From Apoderus coryli (taxonomy: Eukaryota > Arthropoda > Insecta > Coleoptera > Attelabidae): a stretch of 64,000 nucleotides of DNA. Every line of letters begins with the position of its first letter. Positions within the stretch are counted from its first letter, which is position 1. The stretch is taken from NCBI GenBank assembly GCA_911728435.2, contig OU452207.1, positions 11,760,182 through 11,824,181 on the forward strand, in the 5' to 3' direction. Shown one piece after another: positions 33,352 to 45,169 of this stretch. The notes under the pieces were generated by a model that saw nothing but the letters and a program-made list of their open reading frames with translations, was not told the origin of the DNA and searched no databases. Both the position numbers and the translations under genes were made by a program.

Positions 33352-34279
33352 ATGTCGCAACGTGACAATTTGTGTGGAACATGTAATCAACAAATAACCA
33401 GAAAACAATACTCAGTACTATGTTTTGCCTGTGAGCGTTGGAGCCACATTAAATGTGTGGATGTTGCTGTAGAGCAGGTGAAATACTTTGAGAACGAACT
33501 TAAAAAGAGGAATAGTGATCGCTGGGAATGTCCGTCATGCTTAAGGGACATCATTTCGCGCTCCCAAGTCTCCCGCAAATCTTTGTCCGGCCATGTGCTC
33601 GACACCGCATCAGCGGGTGCTATACCGTCAGCGTCGGTTTGCGTTACGTTGGAGGATATTATGTGTAAACTCAACCAGATGCAGTTGTCATATGACAATC
33701 TTCTAGGAAAATTTAATGACCAACTGGAAATGAATGAAACTCTTAGAGTTGAAGTCACAAGTCTGAAGAATCGATTGAACGTTTTGGAAGCTCGAGCGAC
33801 TGCCAATGACACTGAAACTAATGAAGCTGAGATCTTCCGTGAGTACCCTGAAATGGAGAAACGTAAAAATAATTTGGTTCTGTTTGGCAAGACTGAGGTG
33901 AATGATGAGGGTGTGAAGGGTAGTTGGTGTACTCCAGGCAATTTGCCCTAGCTTCGATGTGACTGGTATTGAAGAAGTAATCCGATTAGGTCGTCGACCT
34001 GAAAATGCGACACGTCCACGACCGATCCAAGTTAGATTGAGGGATGTCAATCTTGTATCTATCGTGTTGCGTCAATCATACAAATTGAAAAGTAGTCAGC
34101 ATTTCAAACATCTTGCTGTGAGCTCGGACAAGACACCAAAACAACGATCCTATTATAAAAAAATTAGACAAAATCTTATGGAGCGGAAAAGGTCAGGTGA
34201 AACAAATATAAGAATTAAGTATCAACAGGGTATTCCTGTGATTGTTTCGACTGCTCAAGTTGAGGAGCATTTAAACTGA
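33352..34279 (+). pseudogene. LINE ORF1 with PHD zinc finger
   Basis: An ATG at 33352. Residues 7-63 form a Cys4-His-Cys3 PHD finger (CGTCNQQITRKQYSVLCFAC, ERWSHIKCVD, WECPSC). From about residue 100 a coiled coil follows (LGKFNDQLEMNETLRVEVTS, LKNRLNVLEA). The frame breaks at about 33945 and continues at 33959-34279 with IEEVIRLGRRPENATRPRPI and a basic segment (KLKSSQHFKHLAVSSDKTPK), which is the C-terminal RNA-binding part seen in such ORF1 proteins. ORF1 products coat element RNA. A PHD in place of zinc knuckles is known for some CR1-group LINEs; what histone or partner it binds is unknown. Confidence 0.75.
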
Positions 34280-34389
34280 TGGCCTTGCCTGACAGAAGTA
34301 ATGTGGATGAACAGACAAATGATGTATCCTTTCTTAATAGAGGTGGAGTAAGTAGTATTGTCCCTACCACGACATATTTTGTGTTTATC

Positions 34390-37147
34390 AAAATGTTAGA
34401 GGTTTGAACACTAAATTAGACACCCTGGTGTCATCGTTGAGCGGTTCCGAGTATGATATGGTAATACTTACTGAGACGTGGCTGCATGGTGACGTAAATG
34501 ATGCTGAACTCTTTTCTTCTGACTATCAAGTTTTTAGGAGGGATAGAATGTATGAAATAAACAATCAGGATAGGGGAGGGGGAATATTGTTGGGAATTAA
34601 AAATAGAATTAAGGCTCAGAAAATAAATAATTCCTATTTTGACACACATTTTCCTAGGATAGATTTTCTTGTTTGTAAGTGTTTTATACAATTTGAGGTT
34701 TATTTTGTTCTTATTGTCTATATTCCTCCAACAATACCAGTTGATGTATTTGAAATGTTTTTGAATTCCGTTGAACTTGATTTTTTACACAGTAATAAAA
34801 TTTTATTTATAGGGGATTTTAATTTAAGCTCATATGTTAATATGAATGTAAATAATATCATGATGGTGAATTTCCAAAATTTTTATGACTTAGTTCAATA
34901 TAATAATGTACTTAATGTAAATAATCGTGTGTTAGATTTAGTTTTGTCAAATGCTGTCTGTACTGTTGGTCGAGAGGAGTGCCCTCTTGTCCCTGAGGAC
35001 AATCACCATCCTTGTCTAAATATTTCTTTTTCAAAATTGTTTAACAAGAAGCATACATTTAGATCTACCAAGGAACACAAAACATACAACTTTAAGAGGG
35101 CTGATTTTCGGTCGCTATATCACTCTTTACGAAATGGAGAATGTTGATCGGGCTGTTGACGAATTTTATAAAGTATTTTATTCTTTGATTGACTCTCATG
35201 TGCCAACTTACAAGAATTTATCTCGTCGTTTTCCGAAATGGTATACGTCATCAATCATAAGAAATATTAAGCTAAAGGAAAAATGTCTTAGGAAGTATAA
35301 GAGGAATAGTGACCAGTATTATTTACAGGAATTTAAAAGGCTTAGGTTAGCAATAAAAATAGAAACTAGAGTTGCTTATGATAATTATATTGATAAGGTT
35401 CAGAATGATATAGCAAGTGAACCTAGGGAGTTTTGGAGATATTTTCAGTCGAAGAAGAATCCCAGGAGTAATGATGTATAGTGATATAGAAATTAATGAT
35501 CCACAATAGTGAATACTTTTGCCAGCTTTTTTGAGAGTGTGTATATGTGTTCGTCAGGATCACGGTCTGATTCACAAGTTTTACCGTGCGTGGACCCGGT
35601 CAGCATTGGGAGCGTTATGGAGAATGAAATTATTTTGGCGGGTAAAAAATTAAAAAACAAATTAACATCTGGGCCTGATGGTATACCATCGTTTTTGGTC
35701 AAAGACTGTGTTCCGGTGCTTGTTGCTCCATTATGTTTTATTTTCAATTTATCATTAAAAAGTAACACATTTTCAGTTCAATGGAAGAAGTCTAGGGTGG
35801 TTCCTGTATTTAAGTCGGGTGATAGGCCAGTGGTTGACAACTACAGACCCATATCCATTCTGTCCAATTTCTGTAAACTGTTTGAGTGTGTGTTATTTGA
35901 TCGCATATATATGTCCGTCCGAGATAAAATTACATCGATGCAACATGGTCTCATGTTAATGAGATCTACCACTAGTAATCTGGCATTAAGGACTCAAAAT
36001 ATTTCAGAGGTGATTGATAAGGGCGGCCAGATGGATGTGATATACACGGACTTCGCGAAAGCGTTTGATAGGGTGGATCATGGGATATTGCTGCAGAAAT
36101 TGGACCAATTTGGTTTTGTTACGGACTTAAGCATTTTTTTTTAATTCATAGCTTTCGAATCGAGAGCAGATTGTATCATATAATCGATCCAGGTCATTGA
36201 CATATCGCTCACTTTCAGGTGTTCCTCAGGATTCTAACTTGGGTCCATTGTTGTTCTTGTTGTTCGTAAATGATTTGGTTAACAAACTGAATTGTGGCAA
36301 GTTATTGTTCGCGGATGATTTGAAGATTTCCTTTGAAACTGAGAGGATTGATGACTGTGATGAGCTTCAAGCTGATTTGGATCATGTGTTGGAATGGTGT
36401 CGGGAAAATAATATTGAATTAAATCCAACAAAATGCAAGAGTATGACATTTACAAAGAAAAAAAGTAAAATTCAGCATATGTATAGAGTGGGTAGGACAG
36501 TAATATCTTCCGTTGATTCTGTGGTTGATCTTCGAATTATTTTTGATCCAGGACTTGGTTTCGTGGATCACATCTTGACCAAAGTAACGGAGGCCAAAAA
36601 AACATATGGTTTTATAGTTAGAAATACCAGAAGCTTTAATAATGTTAGTTCATTGATGGTTCTATATAATGCTTACATTCGTTCTAAGCTTGAGTATGGT
36701 TCATTGGTTTGGTATCCCTTTTATAATACGCATAAAACTACAGTTGAAAAATCCAACGTAGATTCTTGAAATTTTTAATGTTTGAAGAGGAAGGAATTTA
36801 TCCTGAAAGGGGTATCGACTATACCATACAGGTCATTCACATATCGATTTAATTTGCAAAGCTTGGAGACAAGAAGAATTCGAAATTCAATTGTATTCTT
36901 ATATAAGCTTCTGCATGGTAAAATAGATTGTCCTGATATGCTTGGAAAAGTAAATGTTAGTGTTCCAAGAATGGAGGGTCGATATAGTCAAACTTTACAC
37001 ATTGACAGAGCAAGGACGAATGTGCTTCTACGTTCTCCTATTAGTATAATGTGTGCTAACTACAATTGTATTTGCGCGCACTGTGATATCTTCGATTCGG
37101 GTTTGAGTGAAGTTATAGGATATGCCACTGAACACTTTAATGATTGA
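34390..37147 (+). pseudogene. LINE ORF2: AP-type endonuclease and reverse transcriptase
   Basis: Endonuclease (34400-35147): VRGLNTKLDTL, YDMVILTETWL (catalytic Glu), GGGILLGIKN, FIGDFNLSS (catalytic Asp region). A stretch NHHPCLNISF follows where SDH-type motifs lie. RT (35134-36769): SGPDGIPSFLVKDC, YRPISILSNFCKLFE, YTDFAKAFDRVDHG (motif A), GVPQDSNLGPLLFLLFVNDL (a Gly-to-Asp change in the usual QGS) and LLFADDLKIS (FADD box). The C-terminal segment is 36782-37147. Breaks occur near 35140, 35482-35508, 36144 and 36769. The enzyme nicks the target and copies its RNA in place; this copy is dead but fairly young, since frames remain long. Confidence 0.85.
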
Positions 37148-37289
37148 ATTGTTATTATGGGTTTTGAATTATTGTTATTTTTTTTTATCTGTATTGGCTA
37201 GTGTATTATTTGTATTAATTTAAGATATTTGTCCCGTAAAGGGTTTGTAAACTGTTGGGCAAATAAATGCTATTATTATTATTTGGCTT

Positions 37290-37497
37290 TCGTGGAGCAA
37301 CCAGATTCTTAAGTACTTGATATACCTCGGTGCCTACCAACGTAATGAATAATGATACCTTCATTTCGCTTTCCACCACGTTTATTTTAAATAGGTGCTC
37401 AAAAATTGTTCGATATACGTATCGAATTGTACCCCTTCCGCACTTTTAAAAGGTTCGATGGTACCGATTAAAGCCATTATTACTTGAATTTAACTAT
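37290..37497 (-). pseudogene. Gag N terminus of the third Gypsy lineage
   Basis: The minus strand from an ATG at about 37485 reads ALIGTIEPFKSAEGVQFDTY and later LFITLVGTEVYQVLKNLVAP, typical of K02A2.6-like Gag N termini, with one stop and frame change at about 37395. It joins in sense with 32990 downward once the LINE is disregarded. Confidence 0.7.
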
Positions 37498-37578
37498 TTA
37501 ACCAAAACTAAGAACGACTTTCACACGTGTTATACCTCATAACCTCAATCAAAATTTTTACTTTAATTATCACCGTTA

Positions 37579-37586
37579 CGTCGCCA
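37579..37586 (-). other. probable primer-binding site of the third Gypsy element
   Basis: The minus strand reads TTGGCGACGTAACGG just upstream of gag; TGGCGAC is a common primer-binding start in this branch. If right, the LTR lies to the right (from about 37587), but its end and partner were not found. Confidence 0.4.
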
Positions 37587-37589
37587 ATT

Positions 37590-38290
37590 TAATATTATGT
37601 ATGTAGATAAAGAAAAGAGCGAGAGGGTTCTTGATATACAATATATTGTATAGAAAGTATATTAATAATTAAGTTCGTTGCAGGTATAAAACGATATAAA
37701 ACTTTGTGACTCTAATACTTAGCATGTAGTCTAAATTATACAACCCTTTGAACTACTTAAGTTGTCTAATCTAACTAACTGTCAATCATGTAGATGTGTC
37801 TAGAAAAACACTCATCTAAGGTTGCCATATTTTAGCCAAACCCGCATGTATTATAACCATAAATAACAACACTGACGACAACCCAACTTAAAGGTACTGA
37901 AAATGGCAACAACTTATGTAGAAGTGGGGTTGAGAAAACAAGTGAACCATATTTCATGCGGTCTGACAGACCGCACTACGGTGGTTAAGGGGTAATAATA
38001 TTTTGGATAATGGATTTAGTCGTTGCGATTCAATATTGATATTGAAATGATAATGGATCTTTTCTCTCAAAAAAAAAACCCTCTTTTACCAGCGCCGGAA
38101 TTTGCGAAGCAAACTAGAGTGTAATATAATATTTGCAAAATAGGTAATATACCGGGGTGACAAACGTATGGAAACAGCAAAATAACTTTCGCAAAATGTA
38201 TTTTGGAATAAAAAAGTTTCAAACAAAAGTTTTAACTCTATTGGTCCCATTGGCCATGAGCTTCCAAAGTCAGGGTTATTTTTTATTACG
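37590..38290. other. possible LTR of the third Gypsy element, then unassigned
   Basis: AT-rich, no coding. The first 300 bp could be the 5' LTR of the minus-strand Gypsy whose gag was split by the LINE; a partner LTR is not in the window. Confidence 0.3.
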
Positions 38291-38692
38291 GATTTGGAAA
38301 GAGTGAAAAATTTTACCTTGACCACCATCTTCAAGGTCATATCAAGGCCAAGTTGGTTTTACAGTTTACGCCAAATTTGGTATACGGGAGTTTTGGAGTC
38401 GCTACGAATCTGAAATCAATTTTTGTTCGGCTTGATCTTTCAATTTTCAAATAATAATTCAGATTGGTAACCAGCAACCCCAAAAACAAACATGTTTTGG
38501 TTTTTTTATGTTTTTCCGTCCTTTTGGATTTAGGAAATTGCAAAACTGATTTTAGATTCGTGATCAGCGACCCCAAAAACTCCAACATACCAAATTTGGC
38601 GTAAACTGTAAAAAAATAACTTGGCCTTGACCTTGGAGGTCGTGATCAAGATCATGTCGAAGTTAAAACTTCCCGCTCTTTCCAAACTGGCG
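38291..38692. repeat. about 400-bp foldback element
   Basis: Left arm (gatttggaaagagtgaaaaa…ccttgaccaccatcttcaag…ccaagttggttttacagttt…acgccaaatttggtat…) is repeated inverted on the right (…ataccaaatttggcgtaaac…taacttggccttgaccttgg…gctctttccaaa). Arms are about 170 bp around a central spacer of about 60 bp. It looks like a MITE or other palindromic transposon. Two ORF-like readings across it are by-products of the symmetry. Confidence 0.75.
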
Positions 38693-38699
38693 TTTTCTC

Positions 38700-40545
38700 A
38701 CTCTCACTAGAATACTAGAAACCAAGTAGGCGGGGTGCTGCACTGTCGCTAATGCCATAGGCTATCGTACGATGGAAGAGACGTCACACGCTCATAAAAG
38801 ACTGAGGCCAAATTTCAAACTTTGGAAAACCATAACACCGTTATCTGAAAAGATAATACACTTGTGATATTTGCGTGGAAAATGGAAACTTCCTATTTCT
38901 TTTTTATTTTTATTTAAGTACTTACATAAATTGTAAACCAACGGTTAATTAGTTGTAGCTATTTAGTTAATTTTTTTGTATCCCCGACTCCTGCCCCTTG
39001 TGACGTTTTATCCTCGTTAAGTAAATTTAAAGTAAATGAAAGAACTTAATCACGAGAACGCCACCTCTCGGTTATTCTACCTCAGGGTCGTTACCAAGAC
39101 TAATCAAACATAACGAACTGACAGACTCGAACACCGGCTTCACCTGGACGTAATATAATAAAGATCTCAAGTCTGTACTGTTAATTATAAATAACGTTTG
39201 TTCTTTTCAGTTGTTAGTACGTAGCCTTGTCCTTCATCCAAACCCGATACATGTCACTCTGTCCAATCCAGGCGTCTTGTGTGCTCCGGCAACGATACAT
39301 ATCGCAAATTAATAATTAGAAATAAGTTACGTTATGTCCGGTCTTTCCCGGCTTATCGTCCAAATAGCTTTGGTTAAATGAAAGATCACCTCCATGTTCA
39401 CTCTATTTATTTAAACAATAATTTGCAAAATAAATTAATGACAACCACCACATATCCAACTTATTTACTTGTAGATTTTACTTACTTTAAATATTAAATG
39501 ACAAAGTGGGTGGCTTGAAGCAATTACTTGAAGCTTACACTATTACATAAGGTTAATTTCATATGTGTAAGTTCACAATCAACAGAGGTTCCTTCATATT
39601 TATTAAATTCAATTTCAAAAGCAAGAGAACATCTAGTTCTCATAAACAAATTTAATTAATAGAATGTGGACAGGGAAATCATTTACTTAACTCTTATTAC
39701 TAGGTTGATAACTCAAAAGAAAATATTCTTAACAAAAATGTTACTTATGTTCATAAAATCGTTCACTTCTTCGTCTTTTGCAACACGTCAGCACCCAGAC
39801 AGAGTGTCACAGTAAATCGGCGGCTAACGGCTTGGTTCGGTCTCTGGTGTTCCCGAGCAGGCGATTTTTCCCATAGGAAAATATCGAATTACTTTTTAAA
39901 TCATCCACACTTCGATTTTCGTTCCCAGAAAAACAACATTAACCAAACAGTAACAATTGTCAAGTCAAAAATCAATTTTGACAATATGACATTTACACTT
40001 GTCGACCTACGACTAGTTTGCAATCTAGATGCACATAGACTACAATCGACAGATTCAAAAATTCAACAGGTATATATATGGAACCAACGCAAATAATATC
40101 AACTGGTTTCAACAGTTGTAAAACTATTCTTTATCATTAAAATATTATAACCTGAAATACAGTATCGAAGAATAAATTAACGGCAGGATCGACAGCTGAT
40201 TTGCTGGAAGAAGCGTAGCACGGATTCATAGGGACTCCGACGGTAACGTATGACCCCTTCTAAAAAGACGAACCTTTGACAACACTCACTGCAAATAGAT
40301 ATGCAAGTACTTAAAGAACATTTCACTGTTCACACATATGGAAGTTTGAGTGATAACATATGATTTAGGATTTCAATTATTTAATTTTCAAAAATAAGGT
40401 TATGTTTACGTTTTGGAATTACCATCACTGAAAACTCAAGTAACTATTAGAAACAATTTGAAAAGGTAAGTTGAAATAGAATTATTTTAATGCGATATGT
40501 TTTTTAACTAGTTTAACGATTTATTTACATTATTTGTTCTTCAGG
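38700..40545. other. no gene recognised
   Basis: No coding stretch I can support. Several stretches of ordinary AT-rich intergenic sequence. Confidence 0.4.
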
Positions 40546-40858
40546 TACAAGCAGAAAATCCAAGAGTAATAAACGAAACAATACCAAGGTATTCAACAGA
40601 ACAAGCTACAGGTAAGCAACTACAGACACTGTAATCATGTTAGTGCTTATGTAATTCTGTTTATTCTTTCCAGAAAAATGATATACGACCTCTCAATTCT
40701 CCAAGTTTAATACAAGTAATCGAAAACTGATCAACCTATTGCATGAAAACAATACGTATAGTGTACCTCAGGTAGAATCACCAGAAAGTTACCTTTCTCA
40801 GACTATCCACAAGATGAAAGTAAATATCCAAATTTTTATAAAATTAATGACAATAAAG
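40546..40858 (+). pseudogene. possible host-gene exons with a small intron
   Basis: ttgttcttcag precedes a 60-70 bp open segment (VQAENPRVINETIPRYSTEQ) that ends acag/gtaagc. A 61-bp intron ends in ttctttccag, followed by KNDIRPLNSPSLIQVIEN and a stop. An overlapping frame goes on (LLHENNTYSVPQVESPESYL) to a donor-like aaa/gtgagta at 40858. The splice signals are good, but the second exon has a stop, so either a frameshift or a decayed gene is present. Family not recognised. Confidence 0.35.
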
Positions 40859-41157
40859 TGAGTATTTTAAAATAATTGTAGAAGCTTTTGTTGTGAGTAA
40901 ATGAACCGTAACACCCTCGATGTAACCCACTATCGATGTGTTTACTAGGTGCTCAGACAGTTGTGCTTTGGTGGTTAGAAAGTTAGTTGGTTTATTGACA
41001 ATTTCTTTAGTGCACTACAGTATAGAGTGTATGAAATACACCGCGCGGGTAGCTATGTAATTAATATTAACTGCCATTTAGGACTCTTATTTGATCATAA
41101 AATTAGTGTTTATGTTGATTGTTGGATATTTTTATCATTTTAGGGACAAAGTAAAAA

Positions 41158-42722
41158 ATAAAAAACGTCAACAAATTGACACCAGCGGAATTAGAGGAAC
41201 TGGCTCAAGTAATTTGCGACTCTGATTCAGAAGAAGAATTACACGACGACGATGCTGATACTTCTTCTGAAGAGCACATAGCGGACACTGAACATGATTC
41301 CGCATCAGAAATCGAAGGTAACGTGTCTTTACGTATTACGTCCGATGACAGAAAATGTTGGAAATAGCAGTTACTTTGTTGCCAAAGATATTCTGACTAG
41401 ATGGAACAAAAATGCCCTAAAAAGCAAATTCAGTAAAGTGAACGCTAAAAGTTTTGTGAAAATCTTTCCCGGTGCCAAAAAAGTACATAACTGAATGCAC
41501 GAATCTACACATTTCCAATGTTAGGTCTCAAATTATGAGAGAACGTGACGCTAAAGACGTATCAAAATCAGAAATGCAAGCATTCATTAGTTTGCTATTG
41601 TTATCGGGGTATAAGAAGCAAAATCATACCCACTTTTTGGAAGTCTGGACCACAGATGGTACCGGGTCTGGAATTTTTCGGGCATGTATGAGAAACAGAT
41701 TCCTGCTTATACTTGCCGTTATCCGATTTGATGATAAAAGTACAAGGAACGCAAGAAAAAAGATAGATAAGTTGGCTGCAATAAGATGGGTCATAGATAA
41801 ATTCGTAGAGAATTGCAAGAACAACTACACTGTGGGCGAATTTTTCACAATTGATGAAATGTTGATACCTTTCCGTGTGATGCAAAAATGTTTTATGTGT
41901 CGAATTTTGAAGTTTATTGTGGAAAGCAACCCGAAGGTCCCTACAACATGCCAAATAGACTGCGATTGTTGAAAGAAGTGAAAGGTAGTGATCGGAATTT
42001 GACGTGTGATAATTGGTATTCAAGTTATCCGCTAGCGAAAGAATTGTTGAAAGATAAAATTACTATGATTGGGACTATGAAAAAAAAAAAAATGCGAAAT
42101 ACCGCCTGAATTTTTGCCCCATAAAAGTAGATCTGTGAAATTTTCGTTGTTTGGATTCCAGAAAAACGTAACATTGGTTTCCTATGTACCGAAAACAAAT
42201 AAAGCTGTCGTATTGATCTCAACAATGCACGAGGAAGGAGATATAGATCCAGTTTCGAGGAAGCCTCATATAATCTTAGAATATAACACCACCAAAGGAG
42301 GAGTTAGTTGATACGGTTGATAGAATATGTGGCACATACTCAGTATCAAGAAGAACAAGACGATGGCCTTTGGTTATATTCTTCCAACTGTTGAACATCG
42401 CAGGAATCAATGGACAACTGCTCTATAATGCAACGCATGTCGATTCAGCTTATAAGCACAGAAGAGAATTTTTGAACATGCCAGCATACAGTCGTTGCCA
42501 AGTGACATTAAATGTTTCCTGGCAAAACACAAAAGAACAGCAGAAGACACCAGTGAAGAGCCACCTTCAAAAATACGAGCGAGGTGTTTCATTTGCGACA
42601 GGAAAAAAATTCGAGTCACGACGATCATCTGCGAAAGTTGCAATAGGTCAGTTTGCAAACAACATATGACAACAGTTGTTACATGCGATTCTTGCAAATA
42701 TGGCGAAGCAAGCAGCAACTAA
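41158..42722 (+). pseudogene. piggyBac transposase (copy 2), nearly complete but broken
   Basis: An acidic N terminus (DSDSEEELHDDDADTSSEE), then 41472-41972 with SEMQAFISLLLLSGYKK, HFLEVWTTDGTG, VIRFDDKSTRNARKKIDKLA and GEFFTIDEMLIPFR (first catalytic Asp region). A deletion of about 50 codons follows PFR. 41888-42109 has FYVSNFEVYCGKQPEGPYNM and RNLTCDNWYSSYPLAKEL (second Asp region). 42114-42311 holds VVLISTMHEEG. 42495-42722 ends with the Cys/His cross-brace finger (CFICDRKK, CESCNRSVCKQH, CDSC). The order is complete, but there are at least four frame breaks. Copies at both ends of a gcgggtagcta repeat (about 41045 and 42930) may mark the element ends. Different from copy 1 at 66-948. 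Confidence 0.8.
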
Positions 42723-42844
42723 GACAAACTAAGGTTTTCATTCTAAGAGTTTTTTTTTTCTTGATGATTTCTTTGTTGAAAATTGCGTGTTTGATCGAGA
42801 ATTATATTATTTTTTGTTATTTTTCAATAAAACATTATAACTAA

Positions 42845-43558
42845 ATCAAGGCAACATGTTTTCTTATCCCTATACTTTGATTGCACCCAATATCACGTTC
42901 ATAAATGTCGTGTACATAATACACCACGCGGGTAGCTAAGCGAGATTCTGAAGCGCGGGTGGTGGTGGTATGTTATTTAAAAAAATCCCGATGGCAGCCA
43001 GTCGGAAAAGTAGATTTTTGATTTATGTATTTTTTATTTATACTTAGTCTACCACTGACACCCACTATTAATAAACAAATAATGGAATATTCTGACATTC
43101 GTCAAATATAAGCAAAGTATCATATTGACAGTTATTTTAACTGAAATACCCATTATACTATAATACATACGTAAGTACGGTCTTATTGTTATTTCACAGG
43201 TGTTTATTTGTCAAAATAATTACAGGTATAGCGGGTGATGATATTTTTTTTATTTTTTGTTACTTTATATTGACTTACATTTACTTAAATATGCCAGCGA
43301 TGAAAAAACTCTCCAAATAAATATTGTAGAGATTTAAGTGCTCTATCATTTGATATGTAACATCGGTATTTTCTATTAACAACGAAAAAAATATGATTTT
43401 TTTAAAACTTTGACAGGCCGCCATTCTGAAATTAGCTCTCCGATTTCAATCGCCAACGAACTCACGCGATTCCATGACCTAACCGATTTTTTAACCAAAT
43501 TTTGTTTCGATTGGTCAAAAAATGCGGTCTAGACCGTGACGCAAAGTTTCTATATCCC
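42845..43558. other. no gene recognised
   Basis: Non-coding. Includes acaccacgcgggtagctaag (42918 on), echoing acaccgcgcgggtagctatg near 41038 upstream of the piggyBac. Confidence 0.4.
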
Positions 43559-43592
43559 ATATATATATATATATATATATATAGATATATAA
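43559..43592. repeat. (TA)n microsatellite
   Basis: About 34 bp of alternating TA with one interrupting G. Confidence 0.9.
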
Positions 43593-43861
43593 ACTTTTGA
43601 GCTGAGGTCATTTTTAGGATCCAGGGGTCATAAAATGAAGTACTGCATAAAAATTTTTCAAAATTTCGGTTGTGTCGATCTCCTGAATAGTTAGATTTTT
43701 TTTAAAAATCTACTAAAAATATATAATAATTTGAGGTGTAGCGTATATCCATTTAGTTATTAAACTCACAGTTAAATACCAATACGTGATTAAAAACGTT
43801 TAACCTTAACAACATATTTATAAAACATCATCCCCAAAAAATCGATTTATTGTATTTTTTA

Positions 43862-44205
43862 GAACAAAAAATAACAGTAGAAGAACTAAAAATTATTAAA
43901 AGGCATCACCTAGAGAAACTATTTAGAGATGTTCCAATAGCAACACAAATAATATTCGAGCGTCACTTGGAAATATGGAGAAAAAGCACTGGGAATCCAC
44001 TTGATAGCACGCTACAAAATGAGTTTCATTTTATAAACCAGCCCAGCTCACCATTCTGTTTATTTTCTCCATATCCGTACTCACGGCCTGAAACTCCAGA
44101 TCTTGGTGCAAAAATAAGTCTGTCTGAGATTTTGACTACGAAAAGGGGCAATAATAATAGAAATATGAACATGCACAGACTGTTTGGCGAATTGAATATT
44201 GAAAA
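43862..44205 (+). pseudogene. exon-like fragment, possible SAM-like domain
   Basis: Preceded by a good acceptor (ttgtattttttag, ending at 43861). The translation starts EQKITVEELKIIKRHHLEKL, FRDVPIATQIIFERHLEIWR, a helical pattern like the small SAM-like modules at the N terminus of many insect repeat-associated proteins. It then becomes Ser/Pro-rich and low-complexity (SPFCLFSPYPYSRPETPD). At about 44205-44220 it passes into DNA polymerase sequence, so the exon is cut by the virus-like element. I cannot name the gene. Confidence 0.35.
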
Positions 44206-44209
44206 TTCA

Positions 44210-45167
44210 GAACAATATGGCAATTTGTATTTGTGATATTCTACTTCTGACTGACATATTTGAAAATTTTCGTACCTTGGGACTTAAGACTACTGGACTT
44301 GATCCGGCCTGGAGTTACACACTTCCAGGCTACAGTTGGAATTGTATGTTGAAATATACAAACTGTAAAATAGAAGTATTAAGAGACGTGTATATGTTAT
44401 TGTTTGTTGAAAGAGGGATCAGAGGCGGCGTTATTAATTGTTCAATTCGTTATTCAAGAGCTAACAATAAGTATATGGAAGAGTATGATGCTTCCAAACC
44501 ATCAAAATACATACTATATTTTGACGTTAATAATTTATACGGTTGGGCTGTGTCCCAGTATTTACCGTATGGCGGCTTTGAATGGGTTGACACAAATATT
44601 GATGTCACCGCAATACCTTATGATTCGCTTACTGAATATATGTTAGAGGTTGATCTCGAGTATCCAGAAGGACTACACGACCCACATAAAGATTTTTCAT
44701 TTTGCGCTCAACACTCAATACCTCTACAATCTAAATTACCTAAACTGATGACGACTTTATGGGACCAAACGCGCTATGTAATTCTCTATAGGAATCTTAA
44801 GCAGGCATTAGACAATGAACTAATATTAAAAAAAGTATATAGGGTGTTACAATTCAAACAATCGACATGGCTTAAGGATTGTACTGACTTAAATACACAA
44901 CTACGTACAAAGGCAATCACGACATTTGCCAAAAATATATGTTCAAATTGGCCAATAACGCCGTATTCGGCAAATCCATGGATTCAATTTGATCAACATC
45001 GAAAGGTACTGTTGACAAAATGGGAGGGGCGATATTGCGCTAACAATTATATCGCTTCGCCAAACTTTCATAGTTTTATTTTCAATGAGAATCTCATTGC
45101 AGTTGAAAACAAACATATTATGGAATATGTGTATATATGGATATTACTTGTTAACAATCTAAATTGA
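44210..45167 (+). pseudogene. family B DNA polymerase copy 2, palm part on the plus strand
   Basis: Reading starts at ICDILLLTDIFENFRTLGLK and includes SYTLPGYSWNCMLKYT, GIRGGVINCSIRYSRANNKY, FDVNNLYGWAVSQYLPYGGF (motif A, about 44520), YVILYRNLKQALDNELILKK and LLTKWEGRYCANNYIASPNF. The segment around 44936-44990 reads as motif B (KLANNAVFGK) only in another frame, so a pair of compensating frameshifts is present. The reading ends at 45167 before the DTDS-type motif C. It covers exactly the part deleted from copy 1. Family polymerases of this kind replicate linear viral or transposon genomes; this one is inactive. Confidence 0.8.
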
Positions 45168-45169
45168 GC

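Larger units (their letters stand above)
32986..37282 (+). mobile_element. nearly full-length LINE (CR1/Jockey group) inserted in a Gypsy gag
   Basis: About 4.3 kb on the plus strand: 5' leader, ORF1 with PHD finger (33352-34279), ORF2 with endonuclease and reverse transcriptase (34390-37147), and a 3' end with cccgtaaaggg and gggcaaataaatgc followed by a short (att)n tail. Gag coding of the host Gypsy element stops at 32990 and resumes at 37290, which brackets the insertion to within a few bases. Several frameshifts make it inactive. Confidence 0.8.

Noticed and set aside
38086..38588. Two minus-strand ORFs of 83-84 codons
   Set aside because: They run through the inverted repeat at 38291-38692 and reflect its symmetry, not coding.
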